Shown piece by piece: positions 12,216 to 25,000 of a stretch of DNA of 64,000 bases (its first letter is position 1; every line of letters starts with the position of its first letter). The position numbers were made by a program, and so were the translations under genes. The notes beneath the pieces are model-generated. The model was not told the origin of the DNA, made no database searches, and saw only the letters and a list, made by a program, of their open reading frames with translations. The DNA comes from Pelecanus crispus (Eukaryota; Chordata; Aves; Pelecaniformes; Pelecanidae), in contig NC_134643.1 in assembly GCF_030463565.1 (NCBI RefSeq), positions 119,887,809 to 119,951,808 of the forward strand, written 5' to 3'.

Positions 12216-13450
12216 CTGAAATATATGGAACAGTGGGAAGTAAGGACATCATCCAAGTGTGAATAAAGGTGCTACATCTCAAAGACACTGCTTATGTTTT
12301 CCTCAACTGAAGGTGATTCCTTGGTCATTTTAATCAGGGGTAACAGGTCTTAGGAGCCTTCTTTCTCCCAGCAGAGTTAATTTCTGCCTTTTATCTGCAC
12401 ATTGATGACATCTCTTTTGGCACTGTGCATGCAAAGGCAATACTAGGCCTTGCTCTGCACAGCTGCCTTCAGCTTGTTTCATGGAAGACACCCATGCACC
12501 ACAAGTAGCACCCACAGTCTCATGTGCTACTCTCTTAGTTTTTGCTGTTCCTTAAACTAGCTCCAGGGGATTCAGCTCCCAGAATATGTTCATAAGGCTA
12601 ATCTATGATTAATTAAATGCAATTATTGTGATGTGTAGTTATTGCTCTGAATTACTGGCAAGAGATGGAGTTGTCAGATATAGTTTGCAACTCTGCTAAA
12701 CTGGCTACCTAGAAAGAGTATTGCAACAGCACGTATAAGTATATAATTCCACAAAAAAGGGTGTTATAAGGGCTGTAGCTTGATTTGAATGACACTCATA
12801 GTTTGCAAATATCTTCACAAAGCTCTACAAGTCCATACCTCTTCTGTGGGTATAACAGAAGAGGCAGTGGTACTGTCTACCCAGTAAATTTAGAAGTATC
12901 TGAACTGTGCAGCTGACAGTTCTCACGAGCCTGGGGACACTTCAGGTGTATAAAGTTGACAGAGGGGACTCTGTCACTGGAGGTACAAACTTTTCTGCTC
13001 CAGAAATTATATTCTGGATGAACTTCATCCACCTTTCTCTTCACTACAGTTAGGGCCCTGAGGTCTTTCAGATGAGGGTGGTAAATTAAATTTACAGTTT
13101 TAATTTACCTCCCAGTCCATTGCCAAGAAGTCAGGAAGCTAAGAACAGGTCCTTGACAATCTTTCTGTATGTCCTGAGACCTGACTTACTGAATGGGCAA
13201 ATCCTCTGCTCTGAAGGGATGCTCCCAGTTTTCCAGGAATGAAGGCTTTCATGCTTCAAGAAGAAAACATGCTTCCTGAAACTCAGCAGCATTTTTCCTA
13301 TATCCCTCACCAATAACACTCCAATTACATGCTAAAAAATAAGGCAGCTTTCAATCTGCCTTCCATAAAGCCCCTTTCACTCCCACAAAAATCAGCACCG
13401 TTGAGGATCAGGCCTTCTACAATTCCCTAGGGTCACAGCTGGTAACTTAC
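12216..13450 (-). other. ADAMTS5 intron 4
   Basis: About 1.2 kb, GT (GTAAGT) to AG (ATTTCAG). Nothing recognised inside. Confidence 0.8.
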
Positions 13451-13734
13451 TGAGTAGTATTTCTTCTTGGTTTTGTCAACGCATTTTCCCTGGAGGCAGA
13501 TCCTCCCTTTTCCACATGGTGTTCCCTCCACAGCAGGCAGCTTCTTAGTCAGACAAACCATCTGACCTTGGCGTACAACTGCACACCAGAGGCGAGAGCA
13601 CACATCCATACCAGGACACACTGTGTATTCGGGTCCAAACGCCAGTTTGCACTGACGAATGGCATCATAGGTTTGTCCTGGAAGCTCCTCAGGGCCCAGG
13701 ATCTGCTTTCTTGGTTGGTCCAGCAAACAGTTAC
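13451..13734 (-). CDS. ADAMTS5: ADAMTS5 exon 4: disintegrin-like domain
   Basis: This exon codes residues 426-520, beginning G|GT AAC TGT (NCLLDQPRKQILGPEELPGQ). It carries the cysteine-rich disintegrin-like module, including CPGMDVCSRLWCAVVRQGQM and GTPCGKGRICLQGKCVDKTK. The exon ends KKKYYS at TCA|GTAAGT, phase 0. In this family the module packs against the protease active site and contributes to substrate selection; it lacks a true integrin-binding RGD. It is very close to the mammalian protein, with small changes such as R/K in RQCKLAF. The acceptor is TTTTAG. Confidence 0.96.
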
Positions 13735-16376
13735 CTAAAAGAGCAAACCAACCTATTATTACTCATTTTCTAGTTTTCTCTGCAGTGCTGCAAATCTGTC
13801 ATTCAAGTTAGGCAGATCGATAATGACAGCGAACCTCGTTCAAAGGATACGGACGTGAAATGAAAGGGTCTCTGAGGTGTCATCAGGTGTTGGACAAGGT
13901 CATACTATTGCAACTGTGTTCTCACCCAGCAGTGTGCCAGGCATTGAGCTGCCTGTTTCCAAGCTGAGGGTGCAAATGAGTTTTACTCAGGTCCCTTTGG
14001 CCTTTCATCCTGGTTTCCTTTATTTGAATTGACTCTGAACACATTCCACTCTATTTATCAGTTTGTGATTTAAGGAATGATCCAGACTCATGGCAAAGTA
14101 AGCTAAGTTGTCATTGAATTTTGAGACAGAATGTCAGAAATGGTAGAGCTTCTAAAGGGATGCCAGAAAAATCACAAAAACCAGACTTGTAGCCAATGAG
14201 GCACTTCAAAGAAAAAAAAAGAAAAAAAACCCCAACGGATCAAAGGAAAAATATAAGCTGCATATCAAAACTAACGTTGGCGGTAAATCTGGACTGGGCT
14301 TTCCTTGTAAGGAATGATACCTGGCTGCTTCTGGAATTAGTTTGAAGAGGGTTATCCATTTTATACAAAAATACATAAATAACAGAAAGAAAAGAAAAAA
14401 AATGGCATAAACATAAAGAATTTAATATGTGTTTTGAGATATATTGCAGAGATCAAGATTTGTCTGGCACACTAAAAATGAGAATTCACATTTCGGTTCT
14501 AGAGGACCTACTGATAGTTTTTTTTACTGTTGAAAAACTTACTTGTTGACATGCAGAACTATTTATTCAGTGTAACCTCTTTTACACTTCATGAAAGGGA
14601 TATGTGGTCTGGGCAAGCTTCACTTATCCTTGGCCAAAATAACTTACCACAATTTACCTCACTTTGGAACCTACACCAGGGTTCTTCAGTTGGATCACGG
14701 GTGAAAAAAGGCTATCTATAAAATTCTCACTATTTACACAAAAATGGAATAGAATTTCAAGCTATGGCAGTGAATTTAAACAAGCCAAATATCCCATCTC
14801 TCAATGGCTTGTATTTTCCCTCCAGAACACACACTTAGTGCAGCTGGGTTTTTTTTTCCTCTAAAGACTAAGGCCAATTAGCCAAATCAGCTACAAATTC
14901 TTTCTGCATCATCACTTACTACCAAAAAACTCTCTGTCTTGTTAAACTTGTTCCGTATTTCCTTTGCTGTCCCTGATTTACCCTAGCCTTATCTTTAATC
15001 TGGATTATGCTGACTTTTTTAATGAAGACAAGGTGTGCCAATGCTAACTGGTGAGCTGAGTGCCATGAGATAAAGATAATTAAAAGTACCCTAGTGTTCA
15101 AAGCCTGTTGTAAAATATAAAAGTCATGGTGAAGAGTGAGGAAGCACAGATTTTTTTTCTGGGGTTTCTGTCTAAAAAGCCAGATTAGCAGTGTTCCAGC
15201 TGATCTCACACGATAAATTCAAAACTGAAGATACAGAAGGCCCCTAAGGCTTCCCCACAGGAAAAAAAAAAATCTTTACATTTATAGATAGTAGCAGTGG
15301 TAATCTATGTTTAGCCAGGTTGCAATAAAGTGCAGGTGTTTTCACCACCAGCTTGCTCCAACCTCCTATTGTAATGGTCAGAAAAGACAGAGTTAAGAAG
15401 TTGGAGAATGGTTTGCCCTGGGCCCCCTGCTTGAGAAAGGCAGAGAGCGCTTCAATTGACTACACTGCATTGCAACATACAGAGCATGTATACACTGCTA
15501 TTCCCATTTTTTATCCTGAGTACCAAAGAACATCTGTGTGCCCTGGAATAGAGCAACATTGTTGTCTGATGACAGTGTTAATTAAGCCATCTCATTATCT
15601 CTCCTCAATGTTATGTGCAATATATCTTGGGGAAAAAAGGCAGAGTAAGATCTGTGCAGGAAGCAGATAACCAGGATATAAATTAATTAAAATAGAAAGA
15701 GTCCTTGTTTCAGGTTGCACAGAGCACCGTGCACTCTGACAAACACAATAAATCGCAAGCAATCATACCACAGCCTAGTGGTTGGCATGACAATAAAGGC
15801 AATTAGTACCTTAGGAGAGGGCTGGCTAAAAGCAGATGGAAATAAATGTCACTGTCTTCTGGACACTAAGTCAGCCTTTTCCACCTAAATGTCAAACTAC
15901 TGTCTGGGGTCATCTCATGGGTGTAAAACAAATGGTGATATCATGACAATGATATTTATAGTTCTCAGAGTGGGCCTCAGGAGACAGGGAATCAGCACCT
16001 TGATCCTCCCCAGACCCCCTGGTTGACCTTGGACAAGACATTTATATTGGGATTTATTTAGCTGACTTTAGCTGTATGTAATACTGGTGTCTGCGATTCA
16101 GTCAACTGTCAGATGTTTCACTACTCAGGCAAACAAGTTTATGGTGTAATTCAGCACCACTAATGCAACTCATGAGATCAGTCAAACCATTGATGCCATT
16201 GATTAGACCCCTCTGCACTACGATGGGAACTTAAATACCCAGTTTAGGAGTAGCTACCTACATAGTAAATACCAACATTTTATAAGATGAGTCCGCTCCC
16301 CAACATAGCTTTCCAAATTTAGAAAATAGGAACATCAGTACTCGATAAAGTGATGTTAAGGAATTACAGAGTCAAG

Positions 16377-17396
16377 ACTGTGATGTTGTGGTGAATGGAC
16401 TTAAGTCCAGTTGGCGGCCGGTCACGAGCGGCGTTCCCCAGGGCTCTGTTTTGGGGCCAGTCTTTTTCAAGATCTTTATCGATGATCTGGATGAGGGGAT
16501 TGAGTGTGCCCTCAGTAAGCTTGCAGATGACACCAAGGTGGGTGGGAGTGTCGATCTGCTGGAGGGTAGGATGGCCCTGCAGAGGGACCTGGACAGGCTG
16601 GACCGATGGGCCAAGGCCAACTGTATGAGGTTCAACAAGGCCAAGTGCCGGGTCCTGCACTTGGGTCACAACAACCCCATGCAACGCTACAGGCTTGGGG
16701 AGGAGTGGCTGGAAAGCTGCCTGGCAGAAAAGGACCTGGGGGTGTTGGCTGACAGCCAGCTGAACATGAGCCAGCAGTGTGCCCAGGCGGCCAAGAAGGC
16801 CAACAGCATCCTGGCTTGTATCAGGAATAGTGTGGCCAGCAGGAGCAGGGAAGTGATCGTCCCCCTGTACTTGGCACTGGTGAGGCTGCACCACGAATAC
16901 TGTGTCCAGTTTTGGGCCCCTCAATACAAGAAAGACACTGAGGTGCTGGAGCGTGTTCAGAGAAGGGCAACGAAGCTGGTGAAGGGTCTGGAGCACAAGT
17001 CTTATGAGGAACGGCTGAGGGAACTGGGGTTGTTTAGCCTGGAGAAGAGGAGGCTGAGGGAAGACCTTATGGCTCTCTACAACAACCTGAAAGGAGGGTG
17101 TAGTGAGGTGGGTGTTGGGCTCTTCTCCCACGTAGTTAGCAATAGGACGAGAGGAAATGGGCTCAAGCTGTGGCAGGGGAGGTTTAGGTTGGATATTAGG
17201 AAAAATTTCTTCACGGAAAGGGTAGTCAAGCATTGGAACAGGCTGCCCAGAGAGGTGGTGGAGTCACCATCCCTGGAAGTGTTCAAAAAATGGGTAGACG
17301 TGGCACTCTGGGACATGGTTTAGTGGACATGGTGGTGTTGGGTTGATGATTGGACTGATGATCTTAAAGATCCTTTCCAATCTTAATGATTCCTAG
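16377..17396 (+). mobile_element. CR1 LINE fragment with a 311-codon open reverse-transcriptase frame
   Basis: A non-LTR retrotransposon copy, truncated at its 5' end inside the reverse-transcriptase gene. The frame 16388-17323 carries [11 protein letters not shown] (RT motif B), a LADDT core (the catalytic motif-C aspartates) and the thumb/C-terminal region typical of CR1 ([74 protein letters not shown]). After the stop comes the CR1 3' end, with TGATCTTAAAGATCCTTTCC and a degraded ATGATTCCTAG tail. It lacks the endonuclease and ORF1, so it cannot move on its own. It lies antisense in ADAMTS5 intron 3. The uninterrupted frame suggests a fairly young insertion. Confidence 0.93.
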
Positions 17397-17465
17397 TTTT
17401 TACTTCCATTATAAATAATCCAGCCACCAAGCCAGGAAACATGAAATTGCTGCTCTACCCTTAAT

Positions 17466-17560
17466 TGGTTTAGTGGTGGACTTGGTAATGTTAGGTTAGT
17501 GGTTGGACTGGATGATCTTAAAGGTCTTTTCCAACCTAAATGATTCTATGATTCTATGTT
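17466..17560 (+). mobile_element. CR1 LINE 3' tail fragment
   Basis: About 95 bp carrying GGACTGGATGATCTTAAAGG, TTTTCCAACCTAAATGATTC and a TATGATTCTATG tail. It lies about 70 bp after the long CR1 copy, in the same orientation, and matches the 3' end of a related but different CR1 subfamily. It is either an independent, severely truncated insertion or part of a duplication of the tail. Confidence 0.85.
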
Positions 17561-20472
17561 TGCTGTTACAGCAGTGTGGGGTGAACATCTAAATCTATAT
17601 GGGAAACTTACTTAAGTAAGCTTTGATAAGACATTGACTGTTCTTTTGTAGTAGAAAACTGCTCACAGATCCAAACTTCTGGACTTCATTCACATTTTAT
17701 TATGCTTAGCCATAAGGAGCAGCAGATGAAGCACTTTATTTCCCCACACCAATGCTGTCATGCCCTGTTTGTCACACAGCACAATTCATAAGCTCATGCC
17801 CACTCAGACCAAAAGCCCGGCACAAACTGCTTATGCTGCCTATTAAAGAATGGAAGAGTCTCCTCTTGTTCACTGTTTCCCACATAAACTTCCTGTGACT
17901 ATGCAAAATCCGGTCACAAATATCCTAAAAGAAAGCCTGGCATATGAGTATCTGTATTCTTTTGTTGCAACTGCTGGTTTGTGCCCACATTATGCCTGCA
18001 GCACTGCGCAAAATTACACCTGAATAGTTAAGGGTTTTTTTTTCTCTGTCTAACAGCACTTGAAAGAGATAGGATTTTCTTCTTTCTATGGGAAGATTGC
18101 AGGGGAACACCTTCTTGAAAACAAAAAGGGAAGGAAAACACTGCAACTACACAACGGTGCATCCGCCCCAGCTAAGGAAAAAAATAAGCAACCCAAAAAG
18201 CAGACACATGATTATTCTGAAGGAAACATGGAAATATGGCACGTTTGCACTGTTTTATTATCAGCCTAAAGCAGTCTGAAAGCCCGCGTCATGCTCTACT
18301 AGGATCCTGTGGTTTCTGGTACACTCAGCGTACATTACAAATGGGAATTATGGAGCTATGTGTTCATTCACTGGCTGGAAGAAGAAAATAAAACCAGAAG
18401 TTCCCTTCCTAAAATAATGCATGTCCTTTCAGCACAATAATTTGAAGAAACTGCAATTTAAATAATTGACTTCCATTTTTACTTCATAGATAGTGTTTGT
18501 GCTGTTAAGACAAATCTTTGATTTAAGATAAATAACTGAAAAATTGTAAACTTCAACACAAAAGGAAGACTGTTACTTAGAAAAGGTCTCTGAAGGCCTG
18601 ATCTTTCAAGAGAAGAGATTCCCTAAACATTGTGTATTTGAAATCACACCAAGAGCATCAGTAATAAAATTAACTCACAGAAGACTATGGACCTCTATGA
18701 CAAGAGGTTCAAATTTTCTGTGAATTCTTTCATCACATCAATAATTCTTTGAGACTACATGCCTGAGTGATAACTACTCATGAGTATTAGAAAGGGCAAT
18801 GTACCCTAACCTATCCGTTAACAGACTGACAGATCCTAAGCCCTTTTCATGCAGCAAAGAATACATGGCTTTGTGAAAAGTGTCAGCGGTTGAGGACTGC
18901 TCAACTTCATGCACAGGAAAACAGCACTGATGCTGAACAAGGAGACCATAATGAAGCTCCGAAGGATGTGAAGCTCCTACCTACTTTTACTGGAAAAAAC
19001 TGGCAGAGTTATATTCTTAGACCTGTAGGACTGATTGTTACAGCCCCTGCTTACTTCTACATAGAGACTGGGTCCAGCTCATGGATAAGGGTCCAAATTT
19101 CAAGCATCCCCCCCAGGTACAAACAAGCCAAAGGTGAGGTGGGTGGGAGAAATGCTCTCTTTGTTTTCTTTATTGTTGGAGAAAATAGCTAGCTGGATGC
19201 ATAGTAAAGAGAAGTCAGGTCACAAAAAAAGGGAAAAAATGAGAACCACCTTTCTACTCGCCTGCAGCAGGAGAGGAACAGAAGAGGAAATGTAGTTCAG
19301 AGTTCCTTGCGCTCTCTAAGAGGTCATTCATGGATGGTGAGGGAGGTTTCTTACCCCAGTGAACTGTACTGTACCTCAGTAACTAAACTCAACAAGGAAA
19401 GTTCTCTTCATATGTGGAAACTAACTTGGTAATATTAAGTCAATGCCAGAGCAGTATGGACCATGAAACAGGACAGTACAGATTAATGGATCTAATAAAA
19501 TTGAGAGAAAAAATGAAGTCATTCTCCAATAGAGGAAAACAGGAGAAAATATTTCAGAGAGCACTGAAATTAGCCGACAAAATATTTAAAAGCAAAAAAA
19601 CCTTTACATTCAGCAGACATACCATACTTTTTATCCATAAGCTTTTCGGTTACCATAACAACTTGATCCATGCACTCAATTATGTCATTTTTATCTCAGC
19701 ATTTTGGAATTTGAATGGTTTGTTTAAGAACTGCAGTTGCTTTGGGAGCACAGGGAAGACTTTAAGATTCATTAAAGAGTGAAGACTATGCTTTTTTATT
19801 GCTACTTTTGGAAAATGGAAGTTTTGCACTTATTCTCCAAAGGGTAAAAGACATATTTAACAAATATTAGTTACATGACTTGGAAGGTAAGCTCCTGGGG
19901 CAGAAGTAGTCTTTTATCATATACAGCACAGAGGAGTCTTAATTCTTGCTTACAGCCCCTCTACATAAACATAATAAATACATTGTCATTATAAATGTAA
20001 TTAATATAATGGCATTATAAACATAATAAATGCCATTAATGGTAACAAGAATACATACACTCTGTTCGTATCTGTAGTCTAATGCTAAGTAGATCATATC
20101 ACCCATTTTAATTTCTGTGAGCAAAAAGCCATTTCCTTATGTCCTCTGTTTAAAATACTCTCTGAGCTCGTATCTGTGGCATTTGGGAAGACAAGACTAA
20201 TTTCATGCTTTTAAAAAAAACTCTCCATGTTCCAAAACAAATTCTTGCCAACACACACTCCATCAACTCTTTCTTCTCTCTTGCATTTGAACCATGCAAA
20301 GGGAGGGTGAGACTCTGCCAGCCTTTTAGACCTTTGCCTTGTTTTGAAAGCACTTCAAGATAGTCCTGAAGATGAGCAAGGAATGAACAAGCTGGTATAA
20401 AATGTTCTTATTAAAAAACCAGATCACAGTAAAAACTAACATGTAGCTGACACAAGGTGTGATAATACATAC

Positions 20473-20640
20473 CATGACCATCATCGAAAAATTCTGTTAT
20501 AGTTGCTGAAGTGCATTTGGACCAGGGTTTTGAAGCATCAATGCTAGTCAGAATGGAGGACATCAGGCGCTTATCTTCCATGGAGCCAAAGTTCTCCTCA
20601 CAAAATTTGGAGTCATCATGGGAAAGCCCAAGCAAGTGCC
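20473..20640 (-). CDS. ADAMTS5: ADAMTS5 exon 3: zinc site second half and Met-turn
   Basis: This exon codes residues 370-425 plus one base. The acceptor is TTCTATAG|GGCAC. The joined codons complete HEIGHLLGLSHD (367-378) with zinc ligands H367, H371 and H377. It continues SKFCEENFGSMEDKRLMSSI, where the M of RLMSS is the Met-turn expected of metzincins, and ends ...CTSATITEFFDDGHG with donor G|GTATGT. It closes the catalytic domain and leads into the disintegrin-like domain. The mammalian sequence has L where this has the second F of EFFDD, a conservative change. Confidence 0.96.
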
Positions 20641-21656
20641 CTATAGAAATGGAACAAATAAATAAAATTATATGACTATCCTTAACAGAGCTTACTAGCT
20701 GGAGCTCACGGTCAAGGTCAAATGAACTGTATAATTTTGAATTTTGAACAGCAGCCCAAAGCAGGCCACTTGAAATGTGGCGTCTCTGCTTGAAGACAAA
20801 AAAGCTGTGACAGTTTACTCCATTACATATAGCAAGGAAGTAATGCCATCAGCTGACATGTCTTGAAACTGTGCTAATTGAAACATGATGAAGACTAAAG
20901 TGAACTGTACTCATTCATATTAGTTTAACAATTTAGTTCTTACTGTTTTTCCAAATAATCTTCAGCAAGAAAGACTAATACTTCACTCTGTAAAGACGTT
21001 CTGCAACTGTCTAGAAAGGTGTTACAATATCTTTCTAAATGGACAAAACTGCTAGTATATATGGAGCAACTAAACAAACTGTATGCAAATTCTTAAAGTG
21101 CACTCCTCGCTGAAGTGTGAGTACTATCTACAACACATCAAACAATCTGAATAATGTTTTCAAATAGTCTTTTCCACGTAGAGAGTCTTGTTTTGTGGGA
21201 GGGTGCTTTTTAGTATTGTTTTGGCTAGGATTTTAGTTTTGCTGGTTTTTATTTTTAAATGTATATGGCATTGGATATTTATACTCCAAAACACAAAATA
21301 ATGTGCATACAAAGCAGCACATGATGGAACTTGCAAAAATCCTTTGTGTCCAGAGGAGTTCAGTCCAGTGCTAGATGAGTTCTTATAAGTGTGACAGCAA
21401 CCTTTTCTGTATATCAGTGATCCCCATTTTCTCTAGTCTGTGCAACAATAATAGATTGCAGGCAACAGACTTTGTTCCCTCTGTAAAAATCAGGTTTAAC
21501 TTTAATTTCCATGCCCACACTGGATTACTTCACAGCCAACTTACTATCCAAGAGGTAGAAGACTGAATGGGAACCAAAGCTGTAGGGAGCTCAAGCCTGA
21601 ACTTAGCACTCATAGTCTTCAACCTAGGCCAGGAGATGATTAATCAGACATGCAGG

Positions 21657-22086
21657 GCTAGACCTACGAGGACAGGCTGAAAGAGTTGGGGTTGTTCAGC
21701 CTGGAGAAGAGAAGGCTGCGAGGAGACCTTATTGCAACCTTTCAGTACTTAAAGGGGGCCTATAGGAAGGATGGGGGCAATATTTTTAGCAAGGCCTGTT
21801 GTGACAGTACAAGGAGTAATGGTTTTAAACTAAAGGAGGGTAGATTTAGACTAAACATAAGGAAGAAATTTTTTACAGTGAGGGTGGTGAAGCACTGGAA
21901 CAGGTTGCCCAGAGAGGAAGTGGAGGCCCCATCCCTGGCAACATTCCAGGTCAGGTTGGACGGGGCTCTGAGCACCCTGATCTGGTTAAAGCTGTCCCTG
22001 CTCACTGCAGGGGGGGTGGGCTAGATGACCTCTAAAGGTCCCTTCCAACCCAAAGCATTCTATGATTCTATGATGATTCTATGATA
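21657..22086 (+). mobile_element. CR1 LINE 3' fragment
   Basis: It starts CTAGACCTACGAGGACAGGC and encodes [34 protein letters not shown] and [18 protein letters not shown]. It ends in CCTCTAAAGGTCCCTTCCAA and repeated ATTCTATGAT units. It is strongly 5'-truncated and has the classic CR1 3' end. Orientation is antisense to ADAMTS5 (intron 2). Confidence 0.93.
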
Positions 22087-25000
22087 TCATATTCTGACAT
22101 CCATAGCAATAGGCATGTCAATAGTAATAACAATAATACCTACAGTACAGGCTGGCAAAGAAGAAAATCAGCAAATTCTACCTGTTTGCCTTATATAAAC
22201 TTGCTGTTATGTTGTTTTCATCTACTTTGGGGCAGAAGTCAAAAGGAAAGAGATGGAGGCAGCACTCACTGCCAAGCTGTATGCTTCGTCCCTGACCTAA
22301 GGATGGAGCTACAGAAAAAGCGACAAGAGGACCTTGATCTGTCACTTCTAGTTGTACCAGTGATGACTGAGAACAGCCAGTCTGTCTTCTGCAGCTACTG
22401 AATTTGCACTGGGGGGAGGTGGGAAGGAGAATGAAGAGGGCATTTCTCTTTTTTCCTCTCTTCCCCTGATGTGCACACATTTACCAACATCATTTAAATA
22501 CAGCTACTATTTGAATAGAAAGACCTGTAGTATTATAAATGCTAGTAAGAATTTATTCAAGGAACCTGGGTTAACACTGATGAGAGTTAATACTCCTTTC
22601 CCTGGTATTACTGTTGCTAATTGCTATTGCAATGCTGCATCACAAGTACATTGCTGCGAAAAAAAAAAAGAATCAAACTTTCATACTGAAAGCATGTCTA
22701 ATTCCTGGTGTATTTCATATGCAAGATTTGGGCTTATTTTTTTCTGATAGGTAAACCCACTTTCCTTTGGCAATGCTTATTATATATGGGCCAGATAATG
22801 CTATTTTTATTCTGCGCTGCGACCTGAGTATCAGTAGGTACATGTCAAATTTCAATCTGATATTGTACAATATAAATACCTGCACTGAAGAGATGACAAT
22901 ATCTTTGTTTTATTTAAGCCAAATGCTGATGTTGAGCAAAATAACTCACTAGTAAGATTATGATTTCAAGCAGATACATTTCTCTGACAGAGTAACCAAA
23001 TAATCAGTGCATCCCTTCTAACCTATAGAGCAAATTCTGTGGAAGTGTCACAGGCTAAGCGTTTAATGAATGAGCAGCTACTGTGCCAATGAGGACTACC
23101 TCTGACTTTGCCAAAGTCCTAGACACTGGCAACAAGCATCTTCAGGAAACACAAAGATAATGTTATTTTTGGCTGCCATTCTATACAATGTTATCACTAT
23201 GTTTGTATTCGTGCTAATGCACTGAATGGCACCAGGTCACACCTCATGTCTGAAAACTATGAGCAGAGCTGACAGGTTAATGAACATGAACACATGCCTA
23301 GTAGTAATATAACTAGAACCATTTGCTGTGTAGCGTATTTCACCAGTGTTCTGCTAACTTAAGCAAACATTTACTAGAGAGGGCTTTAGCCCCATCCTCT
23401 AGCTTTTGTTGTACCCTCAACATGCAGCGCAGCTCCCCATTTAAACCACGACCACACACACGCTGCTTTGCAGAACTGTTCAGGAGTTTCAGCCAGTTTC
23501 TTGTACTTTACTTGAATCTGTGCACTTGAATATGCATATATTACCAATCAATTATACAGAAATATTTGCAAAAAATTAGCCCAGTAAGCATGAAAACACC
23601 ATGCTGGTTGACCTAAGTCTCACTGTAGCAACCTTCTCTGAGACAATTTGTATGCTCAAAGGTTGCGGAAACAATGCTTTTGTATTTAATGTCCCAAGAC
23701 TGCTCACAGTTTTAACACTGCAAGAAACTACTTCACTGCAGCATGCGTGTGAAATAAGGTAATGAGGTTCTGTTAGTGGAAAAGGAGTTTCATTTCTAAG
23801 GTACTAAATAGCTCCGGGTAAATAACAAAAGCTGGAGGATTGCTCAAAAAGTTCAGTCAAATAATATCACACAGCACACAATGCATGTTCAGTGTAGGAT
23901 ATGAATAATAGTTGGGTGCAAACTAGCAATTTGAGAACTGAATTTGTCAGAGTGCTCAAGATTTTACAGCACCATCCCAAATGACCTAGAACTCTGTGAT
24001 GTGAAGGATTCAGTCTTGTAGGGCAGAATTCTGGTTTCTTAACCTTAACACCCTCTGATACCACTCTGCAACACTCCACCCATTTAAGAGACAACTTTGC
24101 TCTCTATACGAATCCCTTTCTTGCATAACTGTACTTCACCTTTCATAACTTTGTTCATCTCAAGTGACAGACATCCCACATGAGCACATAATAAATGACT
24201 TAATACAGTGCAGATATGCAGAGGCGCTGTTAACTCTAATGCTTCTGAATGTGCAACTTGGGCATCTCTGAGTTTCTCTGCTACCTATGACATTCTTTTA
24301 ACACAGTTTTTGTGTAAGTTGATCCTTGCACCAACTTCATCAGTCCTGGCTTCGGAAAAACCTCTTTGTCTTTCCTACGTGTGTTTTTCAGCCCCGGCTC
24401 CTCCTGCAGTGCAATTTGTAAGCAACCTCAGCTTAGACAACTTACTGTCAGAGCAATGCGGTCACACCACATTAAACTATGGAAATCCTACAGCTGAGCA
24501 ATGTGAATGCTCCTGGAACAGGCCAGGGAGTATACTGTGCTTTAGCTTGCTCCTGGCTTTCCTGCCTAACGATGGTATACTTTCCTTCCCTCTCTACTCC
24601 GAGACACACTGACTCTGCGGAGAATGTAACCACTGAGCTGTGGGTTGAAGCTGTCCTTCTCCCCTTCTTTTTTCCTCCTCCATATATACAAAAAAAGAAT
24701 ATCCCTCAGATATGAGAAAGCTTGCCGCCAAATCTCAAGCTCTTCACTTGTAGCAGGACTGCAAATTTTTCCATAAAATGATTGCAAATTAGTCTCCCTC
24801 TTAGAAATGGCTGGACAGTCTCTGTGGAGAAGTTCAGAGTAAATAAATAAAATGAAATGCCTCTCAGGCGACTATTCAGCACAGAACATTTCATCCCAAA
24901 TACTTTGGCAAAAGCACAGGAAACTGAAACAGGGTCATCTTCTGGGTAGTGTCAAGCTACTGGCTTCACCTCTAAATAGAATGCAGCATAACTTCTAAAC

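Larger units (their letters stand above)
13735..20472 (-). other. ADAMTS5 intron 3
   Basis: About 6.7 kb, GT (GTATGT) to AG (TTTTAG). It holds a long CR1 fragment and a second CR1 tail (16377-17560), both antisense to the gene. The rest is AT-rich with short A-runs and no recognised exon. Confidence 0.8.

Noticed and set aside
16364-17233. 289-codon minus-strand ORF
   Set aside because: It is the antisense shadow of the CR1 reverse-transcriptase frame.
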